Shown one piece after another: positions 1 through 5,589 of a stretch of 9,398 nucleotides of DNA. Below the pieces are notes generated by a model. The model saw nothing but the letters and a program-made list of their open reading frames with translations. It was not told where the DNA came from and ran no database searches. Source of the DNA: Verrucomicrobiota bacterium (GTDB lineage: Bacteria > Verrucomicrobiota > Lentisphaeria > Oligosphaerales > Oligosphaeraceae). The position numbers and the translations under genes were made by a program. The stretch covers positions 1-9,398 of the forward strand of contig JAKLHU010000048.1 of NCBI GenBank assembly GCA_022709995.1. The letters are read 5' to 3'. The stretch's first letter is position 1, and the number at the start of each line of letters is the position of its first letter.

Positions 1-2
1 CT

Positions 3-134
3 TCGGCGGGCAGGGCCGCCGCCGAGCGGCTGGGGATCGCGTATCCGGCCGTGATCGCCCACCGCGGCGCCTCCTATCTCGCTCCCGAAGCCACCGCCCC
101 CGCATATATTCTCGCGCGCGATCTCGGCGCCGAT
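3..134 (+). pseudogene. N-terminal fragment of glycerophosphodiester phosphodiesterase (GDPD), running off the left edge
   Basis: The plus-strand frame through base 3 reads ...AYPAVIAHRGASYLAPEA followed by TAPAYILARDLGAD. This is the opening of a GDPD TIM barrel: the HRG motif carries a catalytic His and Arg, APEAT is the APENT-type motif with its metal-binding Glu, and LARDLGAD is the first helix before the expected (Y/F)LE-D strand. GDPDs hydrolyse glycerophosphodiesters to glycerol-3-phosphate and an alcohol. The family match stops after GAD at base 134. The expected acidic metal-binding strand and QxTKDG-like segment never appear, and the rest of the frame (to 794) is antisense to an M24 peptidase gene. 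The true start lies left of the window. What is seen is a short but distinctive match; the inference is a gene fragment cut off at a junction. The alternative is coincidental antisense similarity, which seems unlikely given the length of the motif run. Confidence 0.65.
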
Positions 135-692
135 TTCGCCCTTGAGGGTTTCCGCCAGGAGCGTCCGGCCTTGCCAGCGCAGGGCGCCGTCCCGGCCGAT
201 TTCCGCCTGGCGGAGAATGTCGAGGGCGCGGGCGAGGCCTTGTTCGGCGAGTTTGACGCCGTTGCGGAGGTGTTTGATTTCCGGGGCGCTTTTGCAGGCC
301 CGTCCCGGGCTGAAGTTCGGGTTCGGGATGAGGGCGAGGCCCTGCTTGAGCAGTTCCGCCGCGAGGCCATAGGGGAAGGACGTGGGCACTTCCCAGGTGT
401 TGACTTGCAGATGGCGGGCCATGGCGGTGATGTAGTTTGCCGCCTGGCGCCGGCCGGCGGCGCGCATGCCCCATTGCCGGGCCGCCTCCGCAAAGGTCAG
501 CACCTGGACGCCGGGATGGCATTGCTTCGCCGCCCGGCCGACCTCGAGGACGCTGACGACGACCGTGCTCTGGTCCTTGACCGAATACCACAGGAAGGGG
601 TCCGGGGCGGAAAAACCCGTCTCGTAAAGCAGGTCGGCGCAGCGTTCGCTGGCGGCATACAGCAGACGGCCTTTGATTTTTTTGCTGGTCAT
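3..692 (-). CDS. M24-family (Xaa-Pro peptidase-like) protein, truncated; homologous part about 125-692
   Basis: The frame opens with MTSKKIKGRLLYAASERCAD and continues LLYETGFSAPDPFLWY. This is the creatinase-N-like domain of Xaa-Pro dipeptidase/aminopeptidase proteins (about residues 5-130). It is followed by the linker helices APEIKHLRNGVKLAEQGLAR (136-155) and the start of the pita-bread peptidase domain (about 156-190). M24 enzymes cleave Xaa-Pro bonds with a dinuclear metal site, but none of its ligands (Asp, Asp, His, Glu, Glu) is present. The family match ends near residue 189, base about 125, and the frame then stays open to base 3 without resembling M24. The ATG at 692 lacks a good Shine-Dalgarno sequence. 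It overlaps the stop of the small ORF at 689-826 as ATGA, so translation is probably coupled. The gene is last in the leftward trpR unit. As seen here it would lack catalytic residues unless the junction at 124-133 is artefactual. Confidence 0.82.
   Translation of the reverse strand, partial: MTSKKIKGRLLYAASERCADLLYETGFSAPDPFLWYSVKDQSTVVVSVLEVGRAAKQCHPGVQVLTFAEAARQWGMRAAGRRQAANYITAMARHLQVNTWEVPTSFPYGLAAELLKQGLALIPNPNFSPGRACKSAPEIKHLRNGVKLAEQGLARALDILRQAEIGRDGALRWQGRTLLAETLKGEIGAEIARENICGGGGFGSEIGGAAVGDHGRIRDPQPLGGGPARR
124..133. repeat. 10-bp perfect palindrome at the GDPD/M24 junction
   Basis: The bases TCGGCGCCGA form a perfect palindrome. It extends to an 18-bp imperfect palindrome (120-137) with mismatches only in the two dinucleotides flanking the core. 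It sits where the plus-strand GDPD match and the minus-strand M24 match both end, so it is a plausible joining point for a fold-back, inversion or assembly chimera. The core could also be chance in GC-rich coding DNA. Confidence 0.6.
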
Positions 693-826
693 GGGGAATC
701 CGTCGTCGCGACGTGCGGGTTGGGCGATGATGGTGCTAGTGGTGGTGGTGCGTCGCCGCGATGTCCGTCGGCGGCGCGGCGCATCTTGGCGTAAAAGCAA
801 GGCGCGCAGTGGTCGGGGGTGGTCAT
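689..826 (-). CDS. Possible 45-residue protein with a CxxC motif, overlapping genes on both sides
   Basis: An ATG at 826-824 overlaps the trpR stop (825-823) as ATGA. The frame stays open for 45 codons and its TGA at 691-689 overlaps the M24 start (692-690), again as ATGA. Such back-to-back four-base overlaps are a classic sign of translational coupling and fill an otherwise unexplained 130-bp gap. The product begins MTTPDHCAPCFYAKMRRAAD, with Cys7 and Cys10 as a CxxC pair followed by a basic helix-like stretch. The second half is rich in Pro, Ala, Ser and Thr and probably disordered. I do not recognise the family. No Shine-Dalgarno sequence precedes it, which would be tolerable with coupling. 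A zinc- or metal-binding role is speculation from the CxxC. It may also be chance in GC-rich DNA, where long open frames are common. Confidence 0.45.
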   Translation of the reverse strand: MTTPDHCAPCFYAKMRRAADGHRGDAPPPLAPSSPNPHVATTDSP

Positions 827-1122
827 TGGAGTTCGGGGCAGAGTCGTTCGAACAGTCTGGAAAAGTCTTCCGAGCCATACTTCAGGAGGCGGGAGCCGCG
901 GGCGATTTTGCCGAGGCTGATGCCGAGGTTCCGGCTGATTTCGCGTTGTGTGCGGCCTTTGCGCAGTTGTCTGAGCAGGTGCCAGCGCAGGTGCAGTCCC
1001 TCCAGTTCCGAGGGCGTCAGCAGCCCTTCCAGGAGGACTTCCAGCTCATGCTGGTTTTGGGCCTGGCCGATGATTGCGGCGAGCTCCTGCACCCATGGCG
1101 TGATTTTCTGGTCCTGGGGCAT
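823..1122 (-). CDS. trpR: Trp repressor (TrpR) family DNA-binding regulator
   Basis: This 99-residue protein matches TrpR in length (E. coli about 108) and pattern. The segment LLTPSELEGLHLRWHLLRQL (34-53) corresponds to [20 protein letters not shown], and the helix-turn-helix follows as RTQREISRNLGISLGKIARG (57-76). In E. coli TrpR, tryptophan is held by Thr44, Arg54 and Arg84 among others. The equivalents Thr36, Arg46 and Arg75 are present, while the position of Ser88 is Leu79, so ligand specificity is uncertain. TrpR proteins repress aromatic amino-acid biosynthesis or transport genes when tryptophan is bound. The ATG at 1122 is chosen because an AGGAAA Shine-Dalgarno lies just upstream and homology begins soon after; a longer GTG start at 1317 would add a low-complexity tail. 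No trp genes are in view. A TrpR-like YerC/YecD-type function is the main alternative. Confidence 0.85.
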   Translation of the reverse strand: MPQDQKITPWVQELAAIIGQAQNQHELEVLLEGLLTPSELEGLHLRWHLLRQLRKGRTQREISRNLGISLGKIARGSRLLKYGSEDFSRLFERLCPELQ

Positions 1123-1126
1123 AATG

Positions 1127-1132
1127 TTTCCT
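1127..1132 (-). promoter_or_regulatory. Ribosome binding site deciding the trpR start
   Basis: On the minus strand the sequence AGGAAACATT directly precedes the ATG at 1122. Its AGGA core is 6 nt from the start codon. This favours the 99-residue TrpR over the longer GTG-initiated reading from 1317. Confidence 0.75.
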
Positions 1133-1313
1133 GGGTTGAAAAGGGATGGTCGGCAAGATTGAAGGTCAAGCTGTTGTTGTTGGTGATTCGGCTGGCTGGC
1201 TTGTTTTGGCGGAGAGGGGTGAAGGCGCTTGGGGTTGTTCGCGGCCGACCGGCCTGGCGGGCGGGCGTTCCTGTTCCCGTTGGCCCGCTTCCGCCGTTCC
1301 CTGGCGCCGGTGT

Positions 1314-2684
1314 TCACGTCGTTCCGGCGGCGCCGAGTTCCGGATAGGGCCAGTCCTGCAGATAGACTTTTTCGCCGTAGTGGAGCATGTCCTCCCAGAG
1401 CAGGAACATGGCGCTTTCCCGCCAGCGCGGGTGCTGGCGGAGGAAATCAAGGATCTGGCGCTGCGGCGTCGTGTCCCGCGGCCAGGCGTCAAAATCAGGC
1501 GCGCCCTTGCGCAGGAACAGGAACCACAAGCCGTCCCACCGGCCGCTGGGCCGCGGCACGCTGTAAAATTGGTTGAGAAAATGGACGATGTTGGTGTCGG
1601 CCGGCAAAGCTTGGCGGAGCTGGTTGTTGAAGAGCCAGGAGATGCTGACCAGGCCGCGCGGCAGGCTGTCGGGGAAATGTCGCGGGAAGAAGTCGAGGGC
1701 GCGCAGGATGGAGTCGCGGCAGGCTGCCGGGGTCAGGCCGCCGCCGTTGGGGATGTGCAGAGTCAGGCAGAGGTCGCCGGGTCGCAACACTTCCTGCCAG
1801 ACGGCCTTGGCCAGGCGCGGGCGCCAGCGGGTGCCTTGTCCGAAGGGCGTGATGACGTTGCCGCACCAGGCGTCCTGGTCGGCCTGGAAGGAGGCGGTCC
1901 AGCCCGAGCCGGGCCGTCGTTCGGACGGGTCGGCGTAGACGGCGCCGTCGTCGGCGAACATCATGCCGTCGGGCGCCAGGGCCACGACTTGGCCGGTGGC
2001 CCGGTGGCGGTAGACGCGGGCCGGGCAGGCCTGGTTGGGTTCCAGCCAGAATTCCAGGCGTCCCAGGCGGAAGTAGCGTTCCCGGGTGTAGTGGCTGAGC
2101 CATTCCAACTGGGGGAAATCGACGCCGAAGCGGCCGTTGTGGGCGCCGCTGTAGTAGGGCACGGATTCGACCCGGGCCTGCTGCACGGTCGAAGCCGTCA
2201 CCGCCGCCGGGATGCCCAGGCGGCGGTGGTGCGCCTGGGTCAGCGGGATGCCGGCCAGGGCGACCAGGTAGTAGAAAAAGCCGGCCCGGTCGCCCAGGAG
2301 GGGCTCCAGGGTCGGCCAGCCTTGCAGGCGGCGCCGTTCCGGGGACAGATAGGTGCGCCAGTAGGCCTGCCAGAGCAGCCGCACCAGGGCCGGGTCGCGC
2401 CGGACCTGGTCGGCGACCTGCGCGCAGGCCGCGTCGTGGGAGTCGTCGAAACCGCCGTCGATGCGACTGCGCCGCCAGACGTCGTCCTGCAGGAAGTCCG
2501 GGATGGCCGCCGGCTGGGAGACGCCGCCCAGGTCCCAGCGCCAGCCCAAATCGTCCGGGTCGAGGCCGCATTCGCCGACCCGCTGCCGGATTTGCTCCGG
2601 GCTCAAGCTCGCGCTCGGGGTCAAGCTCGGACCCTCGCCTCGGCTCGCGGTCGTGCTCGTGCTCTGAACGGCGGGAGTGGCCAT
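1314..2684 (-). CDS. Acyltransferase with NAT_N-like and C-terminal GNAT-like domains
   Basis: This 456-residue protein resembles the two-domain acyltransferase family found in gut Firmicutes, Lentisphaerae and relatives. An all-helical N-terminal domain (about 28-200) includes LLWQAYWRTYLSPE and the GWPTLEP...FFYYLVALAGIP stretch. The C-terminal GNAT-like domain (about 200-390) carries LTLHIPNGGGLTPAACRDSI (308-327) and SISWLFNNQLRQALPADTNI (347-366). That segment resembles the HIP-G-L-xxAC-xS and SWLL-x-L-x-LP-x-SNI signatures of the family. The expected activity is acyl-CoA-dependent transfer, but the substrate is unknown. The first 30 residues are Ser/Thr/Pro/Gly-rich, repeat-encoded and probably disordered. 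The gene starts 14 bp after rny, with AAGGAG 4 nt before the ATG, so it is probably co-transcribed with rny. The C-terminal 60 residues are less familiar. Confidence is high for a real gene and moderate for the family. Confidence 0.8.
   Translation of the reverse strand: MATPAVQSTSTTASRGEGPSLTPSASLSPEQIRQRVGECGLDPDDLGWRWDLGGVSQPAAIPDFLQDDVWRRSRIDGGFDDSHDAACAQVADQVRRDPALVRLLWQAYWRTYLSPERRRLQGWPTLEPLLGDRAGFFYYLVALAGIPLTQAHHRRLGIPAAVTASTVQQARVESVPYYSGAHNGRFGVDFPQLEWLSHYTRERYFRLGRLEFWLEPNQACPARVYRHRATGQVVALAPDGMMFADDGAVYADPSERRPGSGWTASFQADQDAWCGNVITPFGQGTRWRPRLAKAVWQEVLRPGDLCLTLHIPNGGGLTPAACRDSILRALDFFPRHFPDSLPRGLVSISWLFNNQLRQALPADTNIVHFLNQFYSVPRPSGRWDGLWFLFLRKGAPDFDAWPRDTTPQRQILDFLRQHPRWRESAMFLLWEDMLHYGEKVYLQDWPYPELGAAGTT
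2592..2630 (-). repeat. Imperfect 18-bp tandem repeat in the acyltransferase N-terminus
   Basis: On the minus strand, CGAGCTTGACCCCGAGCG is followed directly by CGAGCTTGAGCCCGGAGC. The CGAGC pentamer also recurs several times upstream, out to about 2660. The repeat encodes the SLTPSASLSPE stretch of the acyltransferase. It lies ahead of the recognisable domain, so copy-number change would alter only a disordered tail. Any 18-bp unit is in frame, so this is not a phase-variation switch. Confidence 0.6.
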
Positions 2685-2698
2685 GGCGCTCCTTGTCC

Positions 2699-4336
2699 TT
2701 ACTTTGCGTAGTCGACGGATCGCGTTTCGCGGATGACGGAGACGCGCACCTGGCCGGGATAGCGCATTTCCTTTTCGATCCGCTCGGCCATTTCCCGGGC
2801 CAGGACCGCGGCCCGGTCCTCGCTGATCTTTTCCGGCTGCACGATGACGCGCAGTTCGCGCCCGGCCTGAATGGCAAAGCAGTTTTCCACTCCGTCGAAG
2901 GAGTTGCCGATGGTCTCCAGTTGTTCGAGCCGTTTCAGGTACAGCTCGGTCGTCTCGGAGCGGGCGCCGGGCCGGCTGGCGCTGAGCGTGTCGCAGATCT
3001 GCACCAGGATGGCCATGAGAGTCGTTTTTTCGACTTCCTCGTGATGCGCGGCGACCGCGTTGACGACATCTTCCTCTTCGCCGGCGCGTTTGAGCAGGTC
3101 GGCGCCGATGCCGGCGTGGGTGCCTTCGACTTCATGGTCGACGGCTTTGCCGATGTCGTGCAGCAGTCCGGCCCGGCGGGCCTTGCGTTCGTCCAGGCCG
3201 ACCTGGGAGGCGATGGCGCCCATCATGTTGGCCACTTCGATGGAATGCATCAGCACGTTCTGGGAGAAGCTGTAGCGGTATTTCAGGCGGCCGAGCAATT
3301 GGACGATGTTCTGGCGGAGGCGGGTGACGCCCAGCTGGGTCACGGCGTCCTGTCCGGCCTTGGTGATTTCGGCCTCGACGTCCCGCCGGACCTTGGTGAC
3401 GATTTCCTCGACGCGGGCCGGGTGGATGCGGCCGTCGGCGACCAGACGTTCCATGGTGATGCGGGCGACTTCGCGGCGGACCGGGTCAAAGCAGGAGATG
3501 ACGACGGCCTCGGGGGTGTCGTCGATGAGCACGTTGACGCCGGTGGCGGCCTCGATGGTGCGGATGTTGCGGCCCTCGCGGCCGATGATGCGGCCTTTCA
3601 TCTCCTCGTTCGGCAGGGGAATCGTCGAGGTGGTGCGCTCATACGCGCAGTCACCGGCATAGCGTTGCATGGCGGTGATCATGATTTCCTGGGCGTCTTC
3701 GGTCAGGCGCTGCTTGTTTTCCTCCTGGTAGCGCCGGATGAGGACGCCGCGTTCCCCCTCCAGAGATTCCTCCAGGCGCTGCAGCAGCAGGTTGCGGGCG
3801 TCTTCCTGCGACAGGCCGGCGACTTTTTCCAGCTCCAGCATCTGCTGGTTGATTTTGGCGTCGAGAGTGTCCTGCTTGGCCTTCAAGGAGTCGGTCTGGG
3901 CGCGCAGGTCCCGGTCGCGGCCTTCGAGCTCTTCCGAGCGCCGTTCCAGGGTCTCCAGCTTTTTGTCGACATTGTCCTCTTTCTGGGTGAGGCGTTCTTC
4001 GATTTTCTGGAGTTCCTTGCGGCGCTGGCGGGTGGATTGTTCAAATTCGTCGCGGGAGGCGATGAGTTCCTCTTTGGCTTTGAGGCGTGCCTCCTTGATG
4101 ATGCTTTCGGCTTCCAGGGAGGCTTTTTGCTTCAGCAGTTCGGCTTCTTCGCGGGTCTGGTTGAGGATGTCGTCTTCGAGGCGGGCGCGGTTCTTGTTCT
4201 GGATATGCTTGGCAAACAGGACGGCGCAGAGGATGGCGAGGATGACGGTCAGGACGGCGAGGGAGAGCGTGAGGACTGTTCCTCCGGTCATCGCCAGGGG
4301 TGGGAGGATACAGCTGTACACATCAATAGAATGCAT
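2699..4336 (-). CDS. rny: Ribonuclease Y, membrane-anchored endoribonuclease
   Basis: RNase Y starts decay of many mRNAs by endonucleolytic cleavage at the membrane. The 545-residue product has the full family layout: a transmembrane helix (about 17-41, GTVLTLSLAVLTVILAILCA), a long charged coiled coil (about 46-190), a KH RNA-binding domain with GRIIGREGRNIRTIEAATG (248-266), and an HD hydrolase domain. The HD domain shows His364 in MHSIEVAN, His393-Asp394 in LLHDIGKAVDH, His431-His432, and Asp449 in QICDTLSASRPGAR. The C-terminus ends SVDYAK, close to the usual EYAK. The start at 4336 is chosen because AGGAAG lies 8 nt upstream. An in-frame ATG at 4378 would overlap the preceding stop as ATGA but has no Shine-Dalgarno sequence and adds 14 atypical residues. 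It lies 38 bp downstream of the cyclo-ligase gene and is probably co-transcribed with it. Confidence 0.97.
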   Translation of the reverse strand: MHSIDVYSCILPPLAMTGGTVLTLSLAVLTVILAILCAVLFAKHIQNKNRARLEDDILNQTREEAELLKQKASLEAESIIKEARLKAKEELIASRDEFEQSTRQRRKELQKIEERLTQKEDNVDKKLETLERRSEELEGRDRDLRAQTDSLKAKQDTLDAKINQQMLELEKVAGLSQEDARNLLLQRLEESLEGERGVLIRRYQEENKQRLTEDAQEIMITAMQRYAGDCAYERTTSTIPLPNEEMKGRIIGREGRNIRTIEAATGVNVLIDDTPEAVVISCFDPVRREVARITMERLVADGRIHPARVEEIVTKVRRDVEAEITKAGQDAVTQLGVTRLRQNIVQLLGRLKYRYSFSQNVLMHSIEVANMMGAIASQVGLDERKARRAGLLHDIGKAVDHEVEGTHAGIGADLLKRAGEEEDVVNAVAAHHEEVEKTTLMAILVQICDTLSASRPGARSETTELYLKRLEQLETIGNSFDGVENCFAIQAGRELRVIVQPEKISEDRAAVLAREMAERIEKEMRYPGQVRVSVIRETRSVDYAK

Positions 4337-4344
4337 GCGGGACA

Positions 4345-4350
4345 CTTCCT
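4345..4350 (-). promoter_or_regulatory. Ribosome binding site deciding the rny start
   Basis: Minus-strand AGGAAG lies 8 nt before the ATG at 4336. No comparable site precedes the alternative ATG at 4378, so the shorter RNase Y is preferred even though the upstream ATG overlaps the cyclo-ligase stop. Confidence 0.75.
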
Positions 4351-4374
4351 TTCTGGGCCCCCAATGGGCTTTTC

Positions 4375-4968
4375 TCATTCACAGACAATCACTTGTGATT
4401 CCGTGACGAGCATGTCCATCCGGATGTCATGCGGGCTTGTCGGCATGGCTTCGACGATTTGGCAGTCGTTGGCCACGCCGATCTTGGCGCCGTCGGCGCC
4501 GGCCAGGAGCCGGTCGTAGAAGCCGGCGCCGCGGCCGAGCCGCCGCCCGTCCCGAGTGAATGCCACTCCGGGGATGAGCCACGCATTGACCAGGTCTTTG
4601 CCATAAGGCGGATGGATTTTGGGGAGTTCAGGAAGGGGTTCGCGAATGGCGTAGTGGCCGATGACCAGCTGGGCCGAGAGATCGGTCACGGCGGCCAGGC
4701 CATACACGCCAGTTGTCCGGTCGAAGACGGGAAGATACAAGTCGCCCCCGGCGGCCAGCCAGTCGGCCAGAAAGCCGGTCAGGTCGGGTTCATGACCGCA
4801 GGCCATGAACCCGGCGACGCCGCTTTGGGGCCTCGGGACGGGCAGTTTTCCAAGCCGTCTGGCAATCGCCTCGCCGGCAGCGGCGGGGGCGGGCCAGGCT
4901 GACGCCGGAAGGCGCCGCAGAGATGCTCGGAGCAACTCCTTTTCGGTTTGGATTTGCCGGTCGTTCAC
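4375..4968 (-). CDS. ygfA: 5-formyltetrahydrofolate cyclo-ligase (MTHFS family)
   Basis: This enzyme converts 5-formyltetrahydrofolate to 5,10-methenyltetrahydrofolate with ATP, returning the inactive folate store to one-carbon metabolism in the cytoplasm. The 197 residues match the family in length. An N-terminal K-x-x-LR element (TEKELLRASLRR, 8-19) is followed by VAGFMACGHEPD, DLYLPVFD, the signature PGVAFTRDGRRLGRGAGFYD (133-152) for substrate and ATP binding, GVANDCQIVE and the C-terminal HDIRMDMLVTE (180-190). The GTG at 4968 is taken as start because GAGGA lies 5 nt upstream; a TTG at 4980 would add four residues but has no such site. It is the first gene of the leftward cluster and precedes rny by 38 bp. 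The roughly 620-bp upstream spacer suggests a long leader or a separate small RNA. Genes of this family are often next to 6S RNA. Confidence 0.93.
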   Translation of the reverse strand: MNDRQIQTEKELLRASLRRLPASAWPAPAAAGEAIARRLGKLPVPRPQSGVAGFMACGHEPDLTGFLADWLAAGGDLYLPVFDRTTGVYGLAAVTDLSAQLVIGHYAIREPLPELPKIHPPYGKDLVNAWLIPGVAFTRDGRRLGRGAGFYDRLLAGADGAKIGVANDCQIVEAMPTSPHDIRMDMLVTESQVIVCE

Positions 4969-4973
4969 CAGTA

Positions 4974-4978
4974 TCCTC
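4974..4978 (-). promoter_or_regulatory. Ribosome binding site deciding the cyclo-ligase start
   Basis: Minus-strand GAGGA lies 5 nt before the GTG at 4968. It supports that start over the TTG at 4980, whose codon overlaps the GAGGA itself. Confidence 0.65.
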
Positions 4979-5041
4979 AAGAAACACGCATTTCAACCAA
5001 CAGCTTCGCGTCAAAGTCCTGCTTGAATTCTCCGTGCACGC

Positions 5042-5202
5042 ATGTCCTTCACGGGAATCACGTTTCTGGTTTGACGCTGACCGGCGAATCTGGAAAAAGA
5101 GCCGTCTTGCGGTCCGGTCCGGGCAGCAAGAACATCTTGCGTCGGCCGTCTCAAGAGCCGGAACTGCGCACCAGGAGGGGAAGGAAGGCAGAAGGGAATC
5201 AT
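5042..5202 (-). ncRNA. Candidate rod-shaped structured RNA, possibly 6S-like
   Basis: Read on the minus strand, this stretch contains helices nested in one consistent order. From outside in they are CAT/ATG and CCTTC/GAAGG (5191-5195 with 5046-5050), CTGGT/ACCAG (5170-5174 with 5066-5070), CCGGC/GCCGG (5157-5161 with 5081-5085), TCTTG/CAAGA (5152-5156 with 5105-5109) and an apical hairpin GCAAGA-TGT-TCTTGC (5126-5140). The 3' side has a 19-nt unpaired bulge between two helices. The result is one interrupted rod of about 160 nt, and 6S RNA is a rod of about 180 nt with a central bubble. The position, 74 nt upstream of the cyclo-ligase gene, matches the frequent 6S-ygfA neighbourhood. Against it: GC-rich sequence folds easily, I recognise no conserved 6S bases, and the large bulge is on the 3' side. 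It could instead be the mRNA leader. Confidence 0.33.
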
Positions 5203-5331
5203 TCCAATGGCGTTATGTAAAAATCCCCGGTGCTGTTCTGATCGTGCTCTGCAGGCGGCGTTTTTTTTCGTCTTCGCCGGTCGTCGTCATTCCTTGCACA
5301 ATGGATGCAAAAACACGCCCCTTTCGGAGCC

Positions 5332-5366
5332 ATTGTATAAATTAGGACAATTTAGATAACTTTCAA
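5332..5366 (-). promoter_or_regulatory. AT-rich promoter-like patch upstream of the cyclo-ligase/rny operon
   Basis: In GC-rich surroundings the minus strand shows TTGAAAGTTATCTAAATTGT followed by CCTAATTTATACAAT. Possible elements are TTGAAA (5361-5366) with TAATTT (5339-5344) at 16-bp spacing, or TTATCT (5354-5359) with TACAAT (5332-5337), also at 16 bp. Neither pair is a strong consensus match. A 5-bp GCTCC-GAAA-GGGGC inverted repeat (5317-5330) follows at the likely transcript start. Use of this promoter would give a leader of about 360 nt or an independent small RNA. Confidence 0.4.
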
Positions 5367-5420
5367 TCTGCAACCATGTGGTTTTCGGCCCAAAAAGGGT
5401 GTTTTTATCGTCTGGCGCCG

Positions 5421-5452
5421 AAAAAATCTTGCCCGGAGAGGTTTTTGGGCAA
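5421..5452 (-). terminator. Rho-independent terminator of the glycosyltransferase gene
   Basis: On the minus strand, TTGCCC and GGGCAA form a 6-bp stem around a 12-nt loop and are followed by GATTTTTT. It lies about 140 nt after the glycosyltransferase stop and before the AT-rich promoter patch, as expected for the end of that transcript. The stem is short, so strength is uncertain. Confidence 0.6.
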
Positions 5453-5589
5453 AGCCGCAACGGACTTGTTGAACCGCGGTTCTGGCGGTTCGGCACTCCG
5501 GCTCGTGGTTTTCGGTTCCATCTCCGGCCCTGTGATTGCGGTTGCGCTCGGCGGCTGGGGGCGGCGGCTGAGCGGTCGCCGGGGAAGGG
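5453..5589. other. Glycosyltransferase 3' untranslated region, no gene seen
   Basis: This GC-rich stretch between the glycosyltransferase stop and its terminator holds short inverted repeats such as GAACCGC/GCGGTTC (GAACCGCGGTTC, around 5470) but no convincing reading frame. The whole spacer 4979-5589 shows no credible protein gene on either strand. Confidence 0.5.

Noticed and set aside
138..794. Continuation of the plus-strand GDPD frame to base 794
   Set aside because: After base 134 it has no GDPD motif and is antisense to the M24 gene. Only the first part is considered real.
1123..1317. Longer TrpR starting at GTG 1317, overlapping the acyltransferase stop as GTGA
   Set aside because: The added 65 residues are Arg/Pro/Gln/Asn-rich and unlike TrpR, and a clear Shine-Dalgarno sequence precedes the inner ATG at 1122. 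The GTGA overlap is noted but probably fortuitous.
1146..2711. Long plus-strand open frame (521 codons)
   Set aside because: It is antisense to the acyltransferase. Its composition is dominated by Ala, Gly, Val and Arg and it has no recognisable domain or ribosome binding site.
2693..4519. Very long plus-strand open frame (608 codons)
   Set aside because: It is antisense to RNase Y, whose motifs and domain order are unmistakable. The plus-strand product is low-complexity and rich in Asp, Gly, Phe and Val, as expected for a GC-rich shadow frame.
4979..5400. THF riboswitch or other known folate-gene riboswitch in front of the cyclo-ligase gene
   Set aside because: I could not find the conserved core of the THF class, which is known mainly from Firmicutes. 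The helices seen fit a rod-like RNA better.
5287..5496. 69-codon minus-strand frame in the spacer upstream of the cyclo-ligase gene
   Set aside because: It spans the terminator and the promoter-like patch, has no ribosome binding site and no protein-like pattern.
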